Shown here: piece after piece, positions 50,114 to 58,892 of the stretch
Position numbering within the stretch: the stretch's first letter is position 1
Layout: every line of letters begins with the position of its first letter
Source of the DNA: Luteimicrobium album
Lineage (GTDB): Bacteria; Actinomycetota; Actinomycetes; Actinomycetales; Cellulomonadaceae
Length of the DNA: 64,000 nt
Direction of reading: 5' to 3'
NCBI RefSeq assembly: GCF_030161555.1
Contig: NZ_BSUK01000001.1
Coordinates: 3,968,001-4,032,000, forward strand
Notes under the pieces: model-generated
Databases searched by the model: none
Told to the model about the DNA's origin: nothing
The model's input: only the letters and a program-made list of their open reading frames with translations
Position numbers and translations under genes: made by a program

Positions 50114-51222
50114 CGCCGGTGACCGTCCCCGTCTCCACCGAGCGCCCGACGGCGCCCGGTACGCCCTCGACGTCGGGCGCGGCCCCGGCGCCGCGCGGGT
50201 CGTCCGGGCCGCGGGCCGCCGTGTGGCTCGTGGGCGCCGCCATCGTGCTCGTGCTGAGCGTGTCGGTCGCGGTCACGCTGGGGCCGGCGCACCTGCCCGT
50301 CTCCGACGTGTGGCGCTCGGTCGCGCAGCACCTCGGGCTCGACGGGCCGCTCGGGCTCGACCGGCTCGCGCCACTGCCCGACGGGCTGGTCTGGGAGCTG
50401 CGCCTGCCGCGCGTCCTGACGGCCGCGGGCGTGGGCGCAGGGCTCGCGGTGTGCGGGGTCGTCATGCAGTCGCTCACGCGCAACCCGCTCGCCGACCCGT
50501 ACCTGCTGGGGCTGTCGTCGGGGGCGTCGCTCGGGGCCGTGTGCGTGCTCGGGCTCGGCGTCGCGATGGTGCTCCCGGTGGCCGCGTTCGCCGGCGCGCT
50601 GCTCGCCCTGCTCGCGACGCTCGGGCTGGCCGGGGCGGCGGGCGGTCTGACGCCGTCGCGCACCGTGCTCGCGGGGCTCGCGGTGAGCCAGCTCGCCGCC
50701 GCGGGCGTGAGCTTCGTGATCTTCTGGACGTCGACCGGCGACTCGTACCAGGACATCCTGTCGTGGCTGCTCGGGTCCGTCGCGGGAGCGACGTGGACGT
50801 CGGTCGCGGTCACGTGCGGCGCGACGCTCGTCCTCGGGGGCGTGCTCGCCGCCACCGGGTCGCTGCTCGACGCGTTCACGTTCGGCGACACCGCCGCGGC
50901 GGCGCTCGGGGTGCCCGTCGAGCGGGCGCGGCGGATCCTGCTCGTGCTCGTCGCGATCCTCACGGGCGCGCTCGTGTCCCAGTCCGGGTCGATCGGGTTC
51001 GTGGGGCTCGTGCTGCCGCACGCCGTGCGGCTCGTCGTCGGGACGCGCAACCGGCTGCTCCTGCCGTTGTCCGGTCTGCTCGGGGCGAGCTTCCTCGTCT
51101 GGGCGGACACCGCCGCGCGGACCGTCTTCGCGCCCCGCGAGATCCCGGTCGGGGTCATGACGGCCGCCGTCGGCGCGCCCGTGTTCGCGTTCCTGCTGTG
51201 GCGAGGGAGGGGTCGAGCATGA
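50110..51222 (+). CDS. ABC transporter permease, predicted F420-0 importer (FecCD family)
   Basis: A 370-residue permease of the BtuC/FecCD family with about ten helices. The N-terminal cytosolic part is Pro/Ser/Ala-rich. LRLPRVLTAAGVGAGLAVCG and MQSLTRNPLADPYLLGLSSG are the classic first motifs. VSQSGSIGFVGLVLPHAVRL is the coupling region, and FAPREIPVGVMTAAVGAPVF ends the fold. Starts at GTG overlapping the binding-protein stop (GTGA). Confidence 0.85.
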   Translation: MTPVTVPVSTERPTAPGTPSTSGAAPAPRGSSGPRAAVWLVGAAIVLVLSVSVAVTLGPAHLPVSDVWRSVAQHLGLDGPLGLDRLAPLPDGLVWELRLPRVLTAAGVGAGLAVCGVVMQSLTRNPLADPYLLGLSSGASLGAVCVLGLGVAMVLPVAAFAGALLALLATLGLAGAAGGLTPSRTVLAGLAVSQLAAAGVSFVIFWTSTGDSYQDILSWLLGSVAGATWTSVAVTCGATLVLGGVLAATGSLLDAFTFGDTAAAALGVPVERARRILLVLVAILTGALVSQSGSIGFVGLVLPHAVRLVVGTRNRLLLPLSGLLGASFLVWADTAARTVFAPREIPVGVMTAAVGAPVFAFLLWRGRGRA

Positions 51223-52034
51223 CCGACGACGTCCTCGGACCGGGCGATGCCCGTTCCCCCGGCGGTCTGGCGGCCGAGCGGCTGCGCTGGGGCGCGGGCG
51301 GGCGGCTGCTCGTCGACGGGGTCGACGTGACCGCACCGCCCGGCACCGTGACCGGCCTGCTCGGCCCGAACGGCTCCGGCAAGACGACGCTGCTCCGGCT
51401 GCTCGCGGGTGTGCGACGGCCCGAGGACGGCACCGTCGTCCTCGACGGCACGGACCTGCACGCCGCGTCGGCGCGGGCGCGGGCGCGCGCCGTGGCGCTC
51501 GTCGAGCAGGACGCGACGACCGACCTGCCGATCACCGTGCTCGACGCAGTCCTGCTCGGCCGGATCCCGCACCGCTCGCTCCTCGCCGGACCCCGCGCGT
51601 CGGACCGGACCGCTGCCCTCGAGGCGCTCGACGCCGCGGGCGCCGCCGCGCTCCGGGACCGCGAGGTCACGACCCTGTCCGGCGGCGAGCGCCAGCGCGT
51701 CCACCTCGCCCGCGCGCTCGCCCAGCAACCCCGCCTGCTGCTTCTCGACGAGCCCACCAACCACCTCGACGTCCGCGCCCAGCTCGAGACCATGACCGTG
51801 CTGCGCAAGCTCGTCGCCGACGGCGTCACCGTCGTCACGGCGCTGCACGAGCTCACGATGGCCGCGCACGCGTGCGACCACGTCGTGCTGCTCGCGGCGG
51901 GCCGGGTCGTCGCCGCGGGGACCGTCGAGGACGTCCTCGTCCCCGAGGTGCTCGAGCCCGTGTACGGGGTGCGGGTCGACGTGCTGCGCCACCCGCGCAC
52001 CGGGCGCCCCGTCCTCGCTTATGCCGAGTCCTGA
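51219..52034 (+). CDS. ABC transporter ATPase, predicted F420-0 importer
   Basis: A 271-residue ATPase of the FecE/BtuD type. Walker A is GLLGPNGSGKTTLLRLL, the Q-loop lies in VALVEQDATTDLPITV, the signature is LSGGERQRVHLARAL, and Walker B is LLLLDEPTNHLD, with the H-loop in ALHELTMAAHACD. The ATG overlaps the permease stop (ATGA) behind a GGGAGGGG. The C-terminal region YGVRVDVLRHPRTGRPVLAY is typical of metal-complex importers. Confidence 0.88.
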   Translation: MTDDVLGPGDARSPGGLAAERLRWGAGGRLLVDGVDVTAPPGTVTGLLGPNGSGKTTLLRLLAGVRRPEDGTVVLDGTDLHAASARARARAVALVEQDATTDLPITVLDAVLLGRIPHRSLLAGPRASDRTAALEALDAAGAAALRDREVTTLSGGERQRVHLARALAQQPRLLLLDEPTNHLDVRAQLETMTVLRKLVADGVTVVTALHELTMAAHACDHVVLLAAGRVVAAGTVEDVLVPEVLEPVYGVRVDVLRHPRTGRPVLAYAES

Positions 52035-52071
52035 GCACGCTCCCCCACCCGCCCCATCACCCGGAGGTTCC

Positions 52072-53088
52072 GTGAGCCCGCGCCCGCCCCTGCGCATCAC
52101 CCTGCTCGCCGGCGGCGTCGGCGGCGCCCGCTTCACGCGCGGGCTGCGCGACCTGCTCGCCCGGCGCGGCGTGCCCGCCGAGCTGACCGTCGTCGTCAAC
52201 ACGGGCGACGACATGTGGCTCGACGGCCTGCGCGTGTGCCCCGACCTCGACACCGTCATGTACACGCTCGCGGGCGTCGTGCACCCGGAGCAGGGCTGGG
52301 GGCGCGAGGGCGAGACGACGCGCGTGTCGGCCGAGCTGCACGCGTACGGCCTGGGCTGGCCGTGGTTCACGCTGGGCGACCTGGACATCGCGACGCACGT
52401 CGCGCGGACCGAGCTCCTGCGGCGCGGCCTGCCGCTGTCCGAGGTGACGGCGCGGCTCTCCGGGCGCTGGGACCTCGGCGCCCGTCTCCTGCCGATGAGC
52501 GACCAGAGCGTCGAGACGCACGTGGAGCTCGCGGACGGGTTCGGCGTCGTGCACTTCGAGGAGTGGTGGGTGCGGCTGCGCGCCGCGACACCGGCCAGGC
52601 GGTTCGTGCAGGTCGGCGTCGAGGAGGCGGTGGCGGCGCCCGGCGTGCTCGACGCGATCGCCGGGGCGGACGTCGTCCTGCTCCCGCCGTCGAACCCCGT
52701 CGTGTCGATCGGGACGGTCCTGGGCGTGCCCGGGATCCGGGACGCTCTGCGGGCGACGGCCGCGCCCGTCGTCGGGGTCGCGCCGATCGTCGGCGACGCG
52801 CCGGTGCGCGGCATGGCGGACGCGTGCCTGACGACGATCGGGGTCGAGACGACGGCCCTCGCGGTGGGCGAGCACTACGGCGCGCGGTCGCGCGGCGGCC
52901 TGCTCGACGGGTGGCTCGTGGACGACACCGACGCCGACGCCGTACCCGCGCTCGCGGAGGCGGGCATCGAGGCGCGGGCGCTGCCGCTGCTCATGGGCGA
53001 CGACGCCGGCCCGGACGGCCTGACGGCGACCGACGCGATCGTCCTCGCCGCGCTCGACCTGGTGGGCCTGGGGTCTCGCCTGCGCTGA
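52072..53088 (+). CDS. cofD: 2-phospho-L-lactate transferase CofD (FbiA)
   Basis: Joins the lactyl (or phosphoenolpyruvyl) phosphate unit to FO, making F420-0 or dehydro-F420-0. It has 338 residues. ITLLAGGVGGARFTRGL binds the nucleotide-linked donor. VNTGDDMWLDGLRVCPDLDTVMYTL, GRWDLGARLLPMSDQSVETH and LLPPSNPVVSIGTVLGVPGI are family hallmarks. GTG 52072 has CCGGAGG about five bases upstream. It lies 37 bases after the ATPase stop, so it is probably co-transcribed with the transporter. Confidence 0.93.
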   Translation: MSPRPPLRITLLAGGVGGARFTRGLRDLLARRGVPAELTVVVNTGDDMWLDGLRVCPDLDTVMYTLAGVVHPEQGWGREGETTRVSAELHAYGLGWPWFTLGDLDIATHVARTELLRRGLPLSEVTARLSGRWDLGARLLPMSDQSVETHVELADGFGVVHFEEWWVRLRAATPARRFVQVGVEEAVAAPGVLDAIAGADVVLLPPSNPVVSIGTVLGVPGIRDALRATAAPVVGVAPIVGDAPVRGMADACLTTIGVETTALAVGEHYGARSRGGLLDGWLVDDTDADAVPALAEAGIEARALPLLMGDDAGPDGLTATDAIVLAALDLVGLGSRLR

Positions 53089-53090
53089 CC

Positions 53091-53124
53091 GCCGACGGTG
53101 ACGCTCGGTGCGCCGACGGTGACC
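53091..53124. repeat. Two direct copies of the GCCGACGGTGAC motif after cofD
   Basis: GCCGACGGTGACG (53091-53103) and GCCGACGGTGACC (53112-53124) are direct repeats 21 bases apart. They lie between the convergent stops of cofD and cofC. The same 13-mer forms the hairpin at 4226-4256. Confidence 0.5.
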
Positions 53125-53133
53125 TGCGATCCG

Positions 53134-53771
53134 TCAGGAGGCACGCTCGGCCGTGGCGACCAGGAACGCCGCCGTCCGCGGCCCGACGCCGAGCGCCGCC
53201 GCGTCGTCGAGGTCCGCGGCCGTGTCGACGTCGCGCCGCAGGCTCGGCTCCGCGCCGAGGCGCACGTGACCTTCCGCGGCGTGCGCCTCCGCCGAGCCGG
53301 GCCCGAAGCGCGGGCGCAGAGAGCCCGGCGTGCGGCCGGTCAGCAGGGTGGTGCCGGTGCCGTCCGCGTCGGGCACGAGCGCGCGCTCGTGCTCCGTCGC
53401 GTCCGCGAGCGCCGCCTCGAGGTCCGCCGGCCGCAGCGCCGGGACGTCGCCGAGCAGCACGGCGCACGGCCCGTCGGGGGCCGCGTCGATCCCCGTCTGG
53501 ACGGCGGCGCGCAGACCGAGCCCCGGGTCGTCGACGTGCACGACGCGCGGTCCGGACCCCCGGGCTCCGGCACGAGCCGCGCCTCGCTCGTGACCACCAC
53601 GACGCAGCCGACCGACGGCGTCGCGAGCACCGCGTCGAGCGTGTCGCCGGCGAGCGCGTCGGCGAGCGCCCGCCGGGCGCCGTCGTCCACGTGGCCCGCG
53701 AGCCGCGACTTGGCGTCGGGCCCGCCCTTCACGGGCACGACGACGGTCCAGCCGTTCGCGGGGAGAGTCAT
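53134..53771 (-). CDS. cofC: 2-phospho-L-lactate guanylyltransferase CofC (FbiD) (one frameshift)
   Basis: Activates phospholactate or phosphoenolpyruvate with GTP for CofD; 212 residues after repair. The nucleotidyltransferase start is WTVVVPVKGGPDAKSRLAGH. VHVDDPGLGLRAAVQTGI and CAVLLGDVPALRPADLEAAL are family motifs, as is HVRLGAEPSLRRDVDTAADLD near the end. The frame breaks at the C-run 53557-53561. Convergent with cofD. Confidence 0.9.
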
Positions 53772-53840
53772 CTCCCCATTCTCGCGTCCCCGAGTGCCGC
53801 GCTGTGTCCGATCAATCGCGGAGAGCGCCCCCGTCCACTC

Positions 53841-53896
53841 CGAGATGCGGCGATCTGCCATCGGAGCGACGGGAAACTGCAGATCGCCGCATCTCG
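53841..53896. repeat. Perfect 18-bp inverted repeat between Nudix and cofC genes
   Basis: CGAGATGCGGCGATCTGC (53841-53858) and its exact complement (53879-53896) flank a 20-base loop, 31 bases after the Nudix stop. Acts plausibly as its terminator. The large loop and perfect arms also resemble a miniature palindromic repeat. Confidence 0.55.
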
Positions 53897-53926
53897 CGGA
53901 GATGAAGCGGGACGACCCGAGCGCGA

Positions 53927-54433
53927 TCAGTGCCGGGCGAGCGGCACCGGTGTCAGCACGGGATCGGTGGCCTCGACGGTCCGGGCGTCGGCCGCGAACG
54001 TGATGGTCGCGTCGACCCGTCCACCGCCCAGCACGGTGGGGAGCCAGTACCGCGCGTCGTCCCACATCGAGGCGAGCGGAAGGTAGTCGACCGGGTACCA
54101 GGCCGGGGTGATCTCGTCCGACGGCACGAGCACGTCATCCGTCGCGCCGGTGAGGAACACTTCGACGTCCTGGTTCCACGAGGACCGGGACGGGAACCGG
54201 AACCGGACCGATCCGGCGTGCGCCAGCGCGGTCGGGTCGAGCACGACACCCGCCTCCTCGTGCGCTTCGCGGACGGCGGCGTCGACGGCCGACTCCTCGG
54301 GCTCGACGTGACCCCCGAGCCCGACGACGTTCCTCGCCCCGATCCCTCGGTGCTTCTCCCCCAGCAGGACGCGCCCGTTCCCAGGCCCGCGACGGTCGAC
54401 GACGAAGACCAGGCACATGGGTATCGGTGTCAC
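53927..54433 (-). CDS. Nudix hydrolase, MutT-like
   Basis: A 168-residue hydrolase with a clear Nudix box, GGHVEPEESAVDAAVREAHEEAGV (residues about 35-58), whose REAHEE holds the Mg ligands. The start VTPIPMCLVFVVDRRG resembles 8-oxo-dGTP or nucleotide diphosphatases of the MTH1 type. GTG 54433 is used; ATG 54418 is an alternative, and neither has a strong Shine-Dalgarno. Divergent from the HhH-GPD gene with 42 bases between, another DNA-maintenance gene. Confidence 0.82.
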   Translation of the reverse strand: MTPIPMCLVFVVDRRGPGNGRVLLGEKHRGIGARNVVGLGGHVEPEESAVDAAVREAHEEAGVVLDPTALAHAGSVRFRFPSRSSWNQDVEVFLTGATDDVLVPSDEITPAWYPVDYLPLASMWDDARYWLPTVLGGGRVDATITFAADARTVEATDPVLTPVPLARH

Positions 54434-54475
54434 GCCGTCGGACTCTAGCCTCCCTCGACCGCTACGGTGGAAGGC

Positions 54476-55078
54476 ATGGCTGCTGCGCTGCACCTCACCG
54501 GGGACGCCGACGCCGACGCGCTCCTGACCAAGGACCCGTTCGCCCTGCTCGTCGGGATGCTCCTCGACCAGCAGGTGCCGATGGAGACGGCGTTCGCGGG
54601 TCCCGCGAAGATCGCCGACCGGATGGGTGGGCTCAGCGTCCGCGCGGTCGCGGAGGCCCCGCCGGACGAGCTGTCGGCGCTCTTCGCGCAGCCGCCGGCG
54701 GTGCACCGGTTCCCGGGGTCGATGGCGCAGCGGGTCCAGGCGCTCGCCCAGCTCCTGGTCGAGCGGTACGACGGCGACGCGTCCCGCTTGTGGACCGCAG
54801 TCGACGAGTCCGGTGGCACGCCCGACGCCACGACGGTCCTCGCGCGGCTCGAGGCCCTGCCCGGCTTCGGCGCGCAGAAGTCGAGGATCTTCCTCGCGCT
54901 CCTCGGCAAGCAGCACGGCGTCGAGCCCGACGGCTGGCGCGAGGTCGCCGGACCGTACGGGGAGCCGGGCTCGCGGCGGTCGGTGGCGGACGTCGTCGAC
55001 GAGACCTCGCTGCAGGAGGTCCGGGCGACCAAGAAGGCGGTCAAGGCCGAGGCCGCTGCGAAGCGGAAGTCACGCTGA
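54476..55078 (+). CDS. HhH-GPD family base-excision repair-like protein
   Basis: A 200-residue helix-hairpin-helix protein of an actinobacterial subgroup. DPFALLVGMLLDQQVPMETAFAG resembles the AlkA/EndoIII fold, and the hairpin is LPGFGAQKSRIFLALLGKQ. There are no iron-sulphur cysteines. The usual catalytic Lys/Asp pair is uncertain here, so glycosylase activity is unproven. ATG 54476 is chosen; GTG 54467 is possible. Its stop overlaps the ATG of the next gene (TGATG). Confidence 0.8.
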   Translation: MAAALHLTGDADADALLTKDPFALLVGMLLDQQVPMETAFAGPAKIADRMGGLSVRAVAEAPPDELSALFAQPPAVHRFPGSMAQRVQALAQLLVERYDGDASRLWTAVDESGGTPDATTVLARLEALPGFGAQKSRIFLALLGKQHGVEPDGWREVAGPYGEPGSRRSVADVVDETSLQEVRATKKAVKAEAAAKRKSR

Positions 55079-55481
55079 TGCCGCTGCCGTCCGCGATCCC
55101 GCAGGCCGCGAAGCGCTGGTTCAACCCGCGGGTCCTGCCGCTGACCGAGCGGGTCCCCCGTTCGCCGTCGTCGAGCACGTCGGACGGCGCAGCGGACGCA
55201 CCTACCGGACACCCGTGGTCGCGATGGCGCGGCGCCGGCTCGACGGCGGGGTGGAAGCCGTCTTCGCGCTGCCCTACGGCCCGCGCGTCGACTGGGTCCG
55301 CAACGGGGAGGCGGCGGGCGGCTTCGCGCTCGTCCGCAAGGGCGAGCGCTACCGGCTCGACGACCTCCGGCTCGTCCACGGCCCGGACGCCATGGCGCTG
55401 CTCCCCTGGTTCCCCCGGTACTTCCTGGGGGCGCTGGGCACGGAGGACGTCCTGCTGGCACGGCCTCGCCGCGTGTCCTGA
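55078..55481 (+). CDS. Deazaflavin (F420)-dependent nitroreductase-like protein (one frameshift)
   Basis: A split-barrel flavin/deazaflavin oxidoreductase of the Ddn/DUF385 group, 134 residues after repair. The N-terminal helix region is QAAKRWFNPRVLPL. VVEHVGRRSGRTYRTPVVAM is the family F420-binding motif, and VRNGEAAGGFALVRKGERY and PRYFLGALGTEDVLLARP follow. The frame breaks at the C-run 55155-55159. The ATG overlaps the stop of the HhH-GPD gene. It is an F420 user placed inside the F420 gene region. Confidence 0.82.
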
Positions 55482-55503
55482 GCGGACCGCCCGACGGCGC
55501 AGC

Positions 55504-56484
55504 TCAGCGGGCGGCGCCGTCCCACCAGTCCAGCACCCGGGTGGCGTAGAGGGTGAGCCACGGCGACGGCTCGCCGGGCGGGACGTCGACGTGGAACCAG
55601 ACCCGGCCCGGGTACCGCTCGTGCTGGACCCACGTCCCGTCGGCACGACGCGCGGCGCGGACGATCTCGATCGCCTCCGCGACCCGCGAGTCGGGCGCGC
55701 GGTCATCGAACGTCGACGCGCGCCGGAAGTAGTCGGCGGCCCGCAGCGCGGTGTAGTGCGAGCGGAACGGGTAGGCGTGCACGTCGATGCCGTCGAGGAC
55801 CGGCTCACCCGTCGTCAGCCGCCGGAGCAGCCCGCGTCGGAGCAGGTAGTCCTCGCCCGCGTGCCGTGCTGCCCGGGTCTCGTTCGTGCCGCCGCCGCGC
55901 TCCTCGAGCTCGAGCAGGCCGAACAGCCCGTTGAGGGTCGACCGCACCGACGACCGCGTCGAGCCCTCGACCCACTCGCAGTTCCAGCCGCCCTCCTCCG
56001 TGGCGTGCTCCACGAACCATTCCGCGATGCCGTCCACGTCGGCCCCGAGCCACGCGCCGCTCGCGAGCGTGAACCCGTTGATGCAGCAGTCCACCTCGCC
56101 GCCCCAGAACGGGGAGCCGTCGTACTCCCACCGGCAGCTCTCGGCGAGCCGCTCGACGGTCCGGCGCTCGCGCAGCACGGCGGCGTCGAGCCCCCACGTG
56201 CGCAGCGAGTCGAGGCTCCACGTGGTCGCGGTCCACGGCTGGCCCGCGCCCGGGGCGGCCTCGGGGCCCTCGAAGTCGAAGTCCGCCGGGAAGAAGGCGC
56301 CGCCCGCCCACTGCCCGTCGTCGTCCTGCAGCGCGAGGAGCCGCGCACCGAATCCCTCGGTCCCGACGCGCGCCCGGGTCGCCTCCCAGACCGCGGGAGG
56401 CTCGTGCAGGAGGTCGCGCTCGACCTGCCAGCGCAGCGCCGGGTCCTGGTCGAGCAGCCAGGACGCCACGTCCCGCTCGGTCAC
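55504..56484 (-). CDS. Alpha/alpha-toroid (squalene cyclase-like) soluble protein
   Basis: A 326-residue protein with repeated helical segments such as [20 protein letters not shown] and [12 protein letters not shown], of the prenyltransferase/squalene-oxidase (alpha/alpha)6 toroid type. There is no DxDD cyclase motif and no signal peptide. Asp and Cys residues in VDCCIN may bind a metal. In related genomes such proteins are loosely annotated as squalene cyclases; I would not claim that activity. GTG 56484 has GGGGAGG upstream. It lies 41 bases after cofE. Confidence 0.6.
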   Translation of the reverse strand: MTERDVASWLLDQDPALRWQVERDLLHEPPAVWEATRARVGTEGFGARLLALQDDDGQWAGGAFFPADFDFEGPEAAPGAGQPWTATTWSLDSLRTWGLDAAVLRERRTVERLAESCRWEYDGSPFWGGEVDCCINGFTLASGAWLGADVDGIAEWFVEHATEEGGWNCEWVEGSTRSSVRSTLNGLFGLLELEERGGGTNETRAARHAGEDYLLRRGLLRRLTTGEPVLDGIDVHAYPFRSHYTALRAADYFRRASTFDDRAPDSRVAEAIEIVRAARRADGTWVQHERYPGRVWFHVDVPPGEPSPWLTLYATRVLDWWDGAAR

Positions 56485-56525
56485 CGCCTCGCCTCCCCGA
56501 CGTGCGTGCCCGGCCGACGACCCGG

Positions 56526-57403
56526 TCAGAGCGCGCTGGACTCCACGCGCGACTCGCCGTCGCTGTACCCCTGCTCGTAACCGCTCGAGAAGCCCTCGGA
56601 ACGGCCCGCCTCGACGCCCTCGTCGTACCCGGCGTCGTAGCCCTCGTCGTACGCCTCGGCGTTGCCGGTGCGGAACATGTCGTCCTCCGCGGGGCGCGCG
56701 ATCGCGCGGGCGCCGGGGCCGTCCTCCGCGGTGACCCACGCGGCCGCCCCCGCACGACGGCGACCGGCACGCCCGCGCTCTTGCCGCGCACGAGCTCGGT
56801 GGTGGCGGCGAGCTCGTCGGCCACCGCCACGACGGTCGCGGTCAGCGGGCGTCCCTCGCGGTCGACCGAGCCGCGCAGGTCGTCGAGCACGACGACGCCG
56901 GCGGCGCCGATCGCGATATCCGTCACCCCCTGGCGCCACGCCCGACCGGCGGTGTCCGCGACGACCACCCCGACGCTGCGACCGGTCGCTTCGGCGATCC
57001 CGGCGCGGATGCGGCGGGCAGAGACGTCCGGGTCCTCGGGGAGCAGGAGGACCGTCCCGGGCGGGACGTTGCTCGCGTCGACGCCGGCAGCGGCCAGCAC
57101 GAGACCCTGCTTGTTCTCGACGATGCGAGTCACGCCGCCGGGGTGCTCGCGCGTCGCGACCACGCGCACGGTCTCGTCGGTGATCGCCTGCTCGCGGTCG
57201 TCCGCACGCACGAGCCGGCCCTCGGCCTTCGAGACGATCTTGCTCGCGACGACCACGACGTCCCCGTCCTCGAGCGCGGCCGCCGGGTCTCCCTCACGCA
57301 CTGCGGCGTCCAGCGCATCGAGCAGGAGGCGCGCGACGTCGTCGCCGGCCTCGACCTCGCCGATGCCCTGCACCGGCCGCACCCACAGCCCGCTCGTCGT
57401 CAT
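56526..57403 (-). CDS. cofE: Coenzyme F420-0:L-glutamate ligase CofE with unusual C-terminal tail (one frameshift)
   Basis: Adds glutamates to F420-0 with GTP; 292 residues after repair. The CofE fold is clear: [54 protein letters not shown], and [19 protein letters not shown] after the break at 56757-56761. The nitroreductase-like second domain of mycobacterial FbiB is absent. In its place is a tail of about 40 residues with Tyr/Gly/Asp/Glu repeats ([17 protein letters not shown], then [12 protein letters not shown]). ATG 57403 has GAGGGG close upstream. Confidence 0.9.
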
Positions 57404-57502
57404 GCCCCTCAACTCTCCGTACCGCGCGGACCCGGCTGTCGCCGGGCCTGCGTCCATTGTGCCGACCTTGTCCAGCCGGGCGGGCGTGCCCCGTTCGACC
57501 CC

Positions 57503-57895
57503 TCAGTCCGCGAAGAGGACGTGGGCGTCCGGGTCGCCGGCGCCGCGCGGACGGAGCCGCGGCGGCGCGGGCCACGGCAGCACATGACGTTCGACGACGG
57601 CGTCGACCGCACCGAAGTCGTCGGTCTGGACGACGACGCGCTCAGGCGTGACCTCGACGAGGCGCACGCGCAGAAGCCCGCCGCCGTCCTGCTCGAGCGT
57701 CCAGACGTCACCGAGCCACGTGAGGCCGACGTCCTCGAGCGCCTCCTCGGCGGCCGTCCAGTCGAGGGGCCCGGTGAGGTCGCGGCCGAGCAACGAGACC
57801 GCGACCCAGTCGTCGCCGTCGGGCCGCAGCCAGCCGAGCACCTCGCGGTCGTCCGGGCGACGGTGGGGCACCCAGTCGGCCGGGAGCGGGCTCAC
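57503..57895 (-). CDS. Conserved hypothetical protein coupled to the LLM oxidoreductase
   Basis: A 130-residue acidic, Trp-rich protein (WLRPDGDDWVAVSLLGRDL, DWTAAEEALEDVGLTWLGDV). There is no signal peptide, membrane helix or family I can name. The GTG start overlaps the stop of the LLM-oxidoreductase gene (GTGA). It lies between cofE and an F420-dependent enzyme, so a supporting role in F420 metabolism is possible but is only inferred from position. Confidence 0.55.
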   Translation of the reverse strand: MSPLPADWVPHRRPDDREVLGWLRPDGDDWVAVSLLGRDLTGPLDWTAAEEALEDVGLTWLGDVWTLEQDGGGLLRVRLVEVTPERVVVQTDDFGAVDAVVERHVLPWPAPPRLRPRGAGDPDAHVLFAD

Positions 57896-58890
57896 CGGCT
57901 GAGCTTCGGGAGCACGTCGCGGCCGAAGACCTCGATCCACTCGCGCTGGTTGCGCCCCACGTTGTGCAGGTACACGCGGTCGAAGCCCAGGTCGACGTAC
58001 TTCTGGATCGCGGAGCGATGGACGTCGGGGTCGGACGAGATGACCATGCGGCCCTCGAAGTCCTCGGGGCGCACGAGCTTGGCCATCTGCTCGAACTCGA
58101 ACGGCGAGCGGATGTCGGCCTTGGGGAACTTCATGCCGCCGTTGGGCCACTCGTGCATCGCGTTGGCGAGCGCCTCCTTGTCGGTCGGCGCCCACGACAG
58201 GTGGATCTGCAGCGCGCGCGGCATGCGCTCGGGGTCGCGCCCGGACTCGCGCACGCCCTCGTCGAACTTCCCGAACAGCATCGAGATCTTCTCGAGCGGA
58301 GCGCCCACGGTGATGAGGCCGTCGGCCACCTTGCCCGCGCGCTTCGCGGTCACCGGACCGCCGGTCGCGACAAGGATCTCGGGCGCCTCCTCCGGCATGG
58401 TCCACAGGCGTGTCGACTCGAGCTTGTAGAACTGGCCCGCGTGCTTCGCGTCCTTGCCCGCGAGGGATGCGGTGAACAGCTTCTTGATGATGTCGATGGC
58501 CTCGAACATCCGGTTGATGCGCTCGGGCGCCTCGGGCCAGTACTGGGCGGTGATGTGCTCGTTGAGCGCCTCGCCCGAGCCGAGGCCCAGCCAGTGCCGG
58601 CCCGGGTACATCGCGGCGAGCGTCGCCGACGCCTGCGCCACCATCGCCGGGTGCCAGCGGAACGTCGGCGCCGTCACGCCGGGACCCATGTCGCCCGTCG
58701 TCCGCTCCCCCAGCGCCGTCAGGACGTTCCACACGAACGGCGACTGTCCCTGCGCCGGCACCCACGGCTGGAAGTGGTCCGCCGCCATGACGCCCGAGAA
58801 GCCGTGCTGCTCCGCGTAGGCGGACAGCTCGACGGCCTCGGTGGGGTGGAACTGCTCGAGCTCTGCCACATATCCGATCGTCAGACCCAT
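57892..58890 (-). CDS. F420-dependent LLM-class oxidoreductase
   Basis: A luciferase-like TIM-barrel enzyme, 332 residues. GLTIGYVAELEQFHPTEAVEL, VMAADHFQPWVPAQGQSPFVW, GLGSGEALNEHIT and ILVATGGPVTAKRAGKVADG match the F420-using subgroup related to glucose-6-phosphate dehydrogenase Fgd. The substrate is unknown. ATG 58890 lies three bases after the WYL regulator stop. GTG 58896 is an alternative start. Confidence 0.87.
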   Translation of the reverse strand: MGLTIGYVAELEQFHPTEAVELSAYAEQHGFSGVMAADHFQPWVPAQGQSPFVWNVLTALGERTTGDMGPGVTAPTFRWHPAMVAQASATLAAMYPGRHWLGLGSGEALNEHITAQYWPEAPERINRMFEAIDIIKKLFTASLAGKDAKHAGQFYKLESTRLWTMPEEAPEILVATGGPVTAKRAGKVADGLITVGAPLEKISMLFGKFDEGVRESGRDPERMPRALQIHLSWAPTDKEALANAMHEWPNGGMKFPKADIRSPFEFEQMAKLVRPEDFEGRMVISSDPDVHRSAIQKYVDLGFDRVYLHNVGRNQREWIEVFGRDVLPKLSR

Positions 58891-58892
58891 GG

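Noticed and set aside
49061..52034. Vitamin B12 or iron-siderophore importer as the firm assignment
   Set aside because: The fold allows these ligands, but direct linkage to cofD and the absence of a cobalamin riboswitch or iron-box-like site make F420-0 the better guess. It is not proven.
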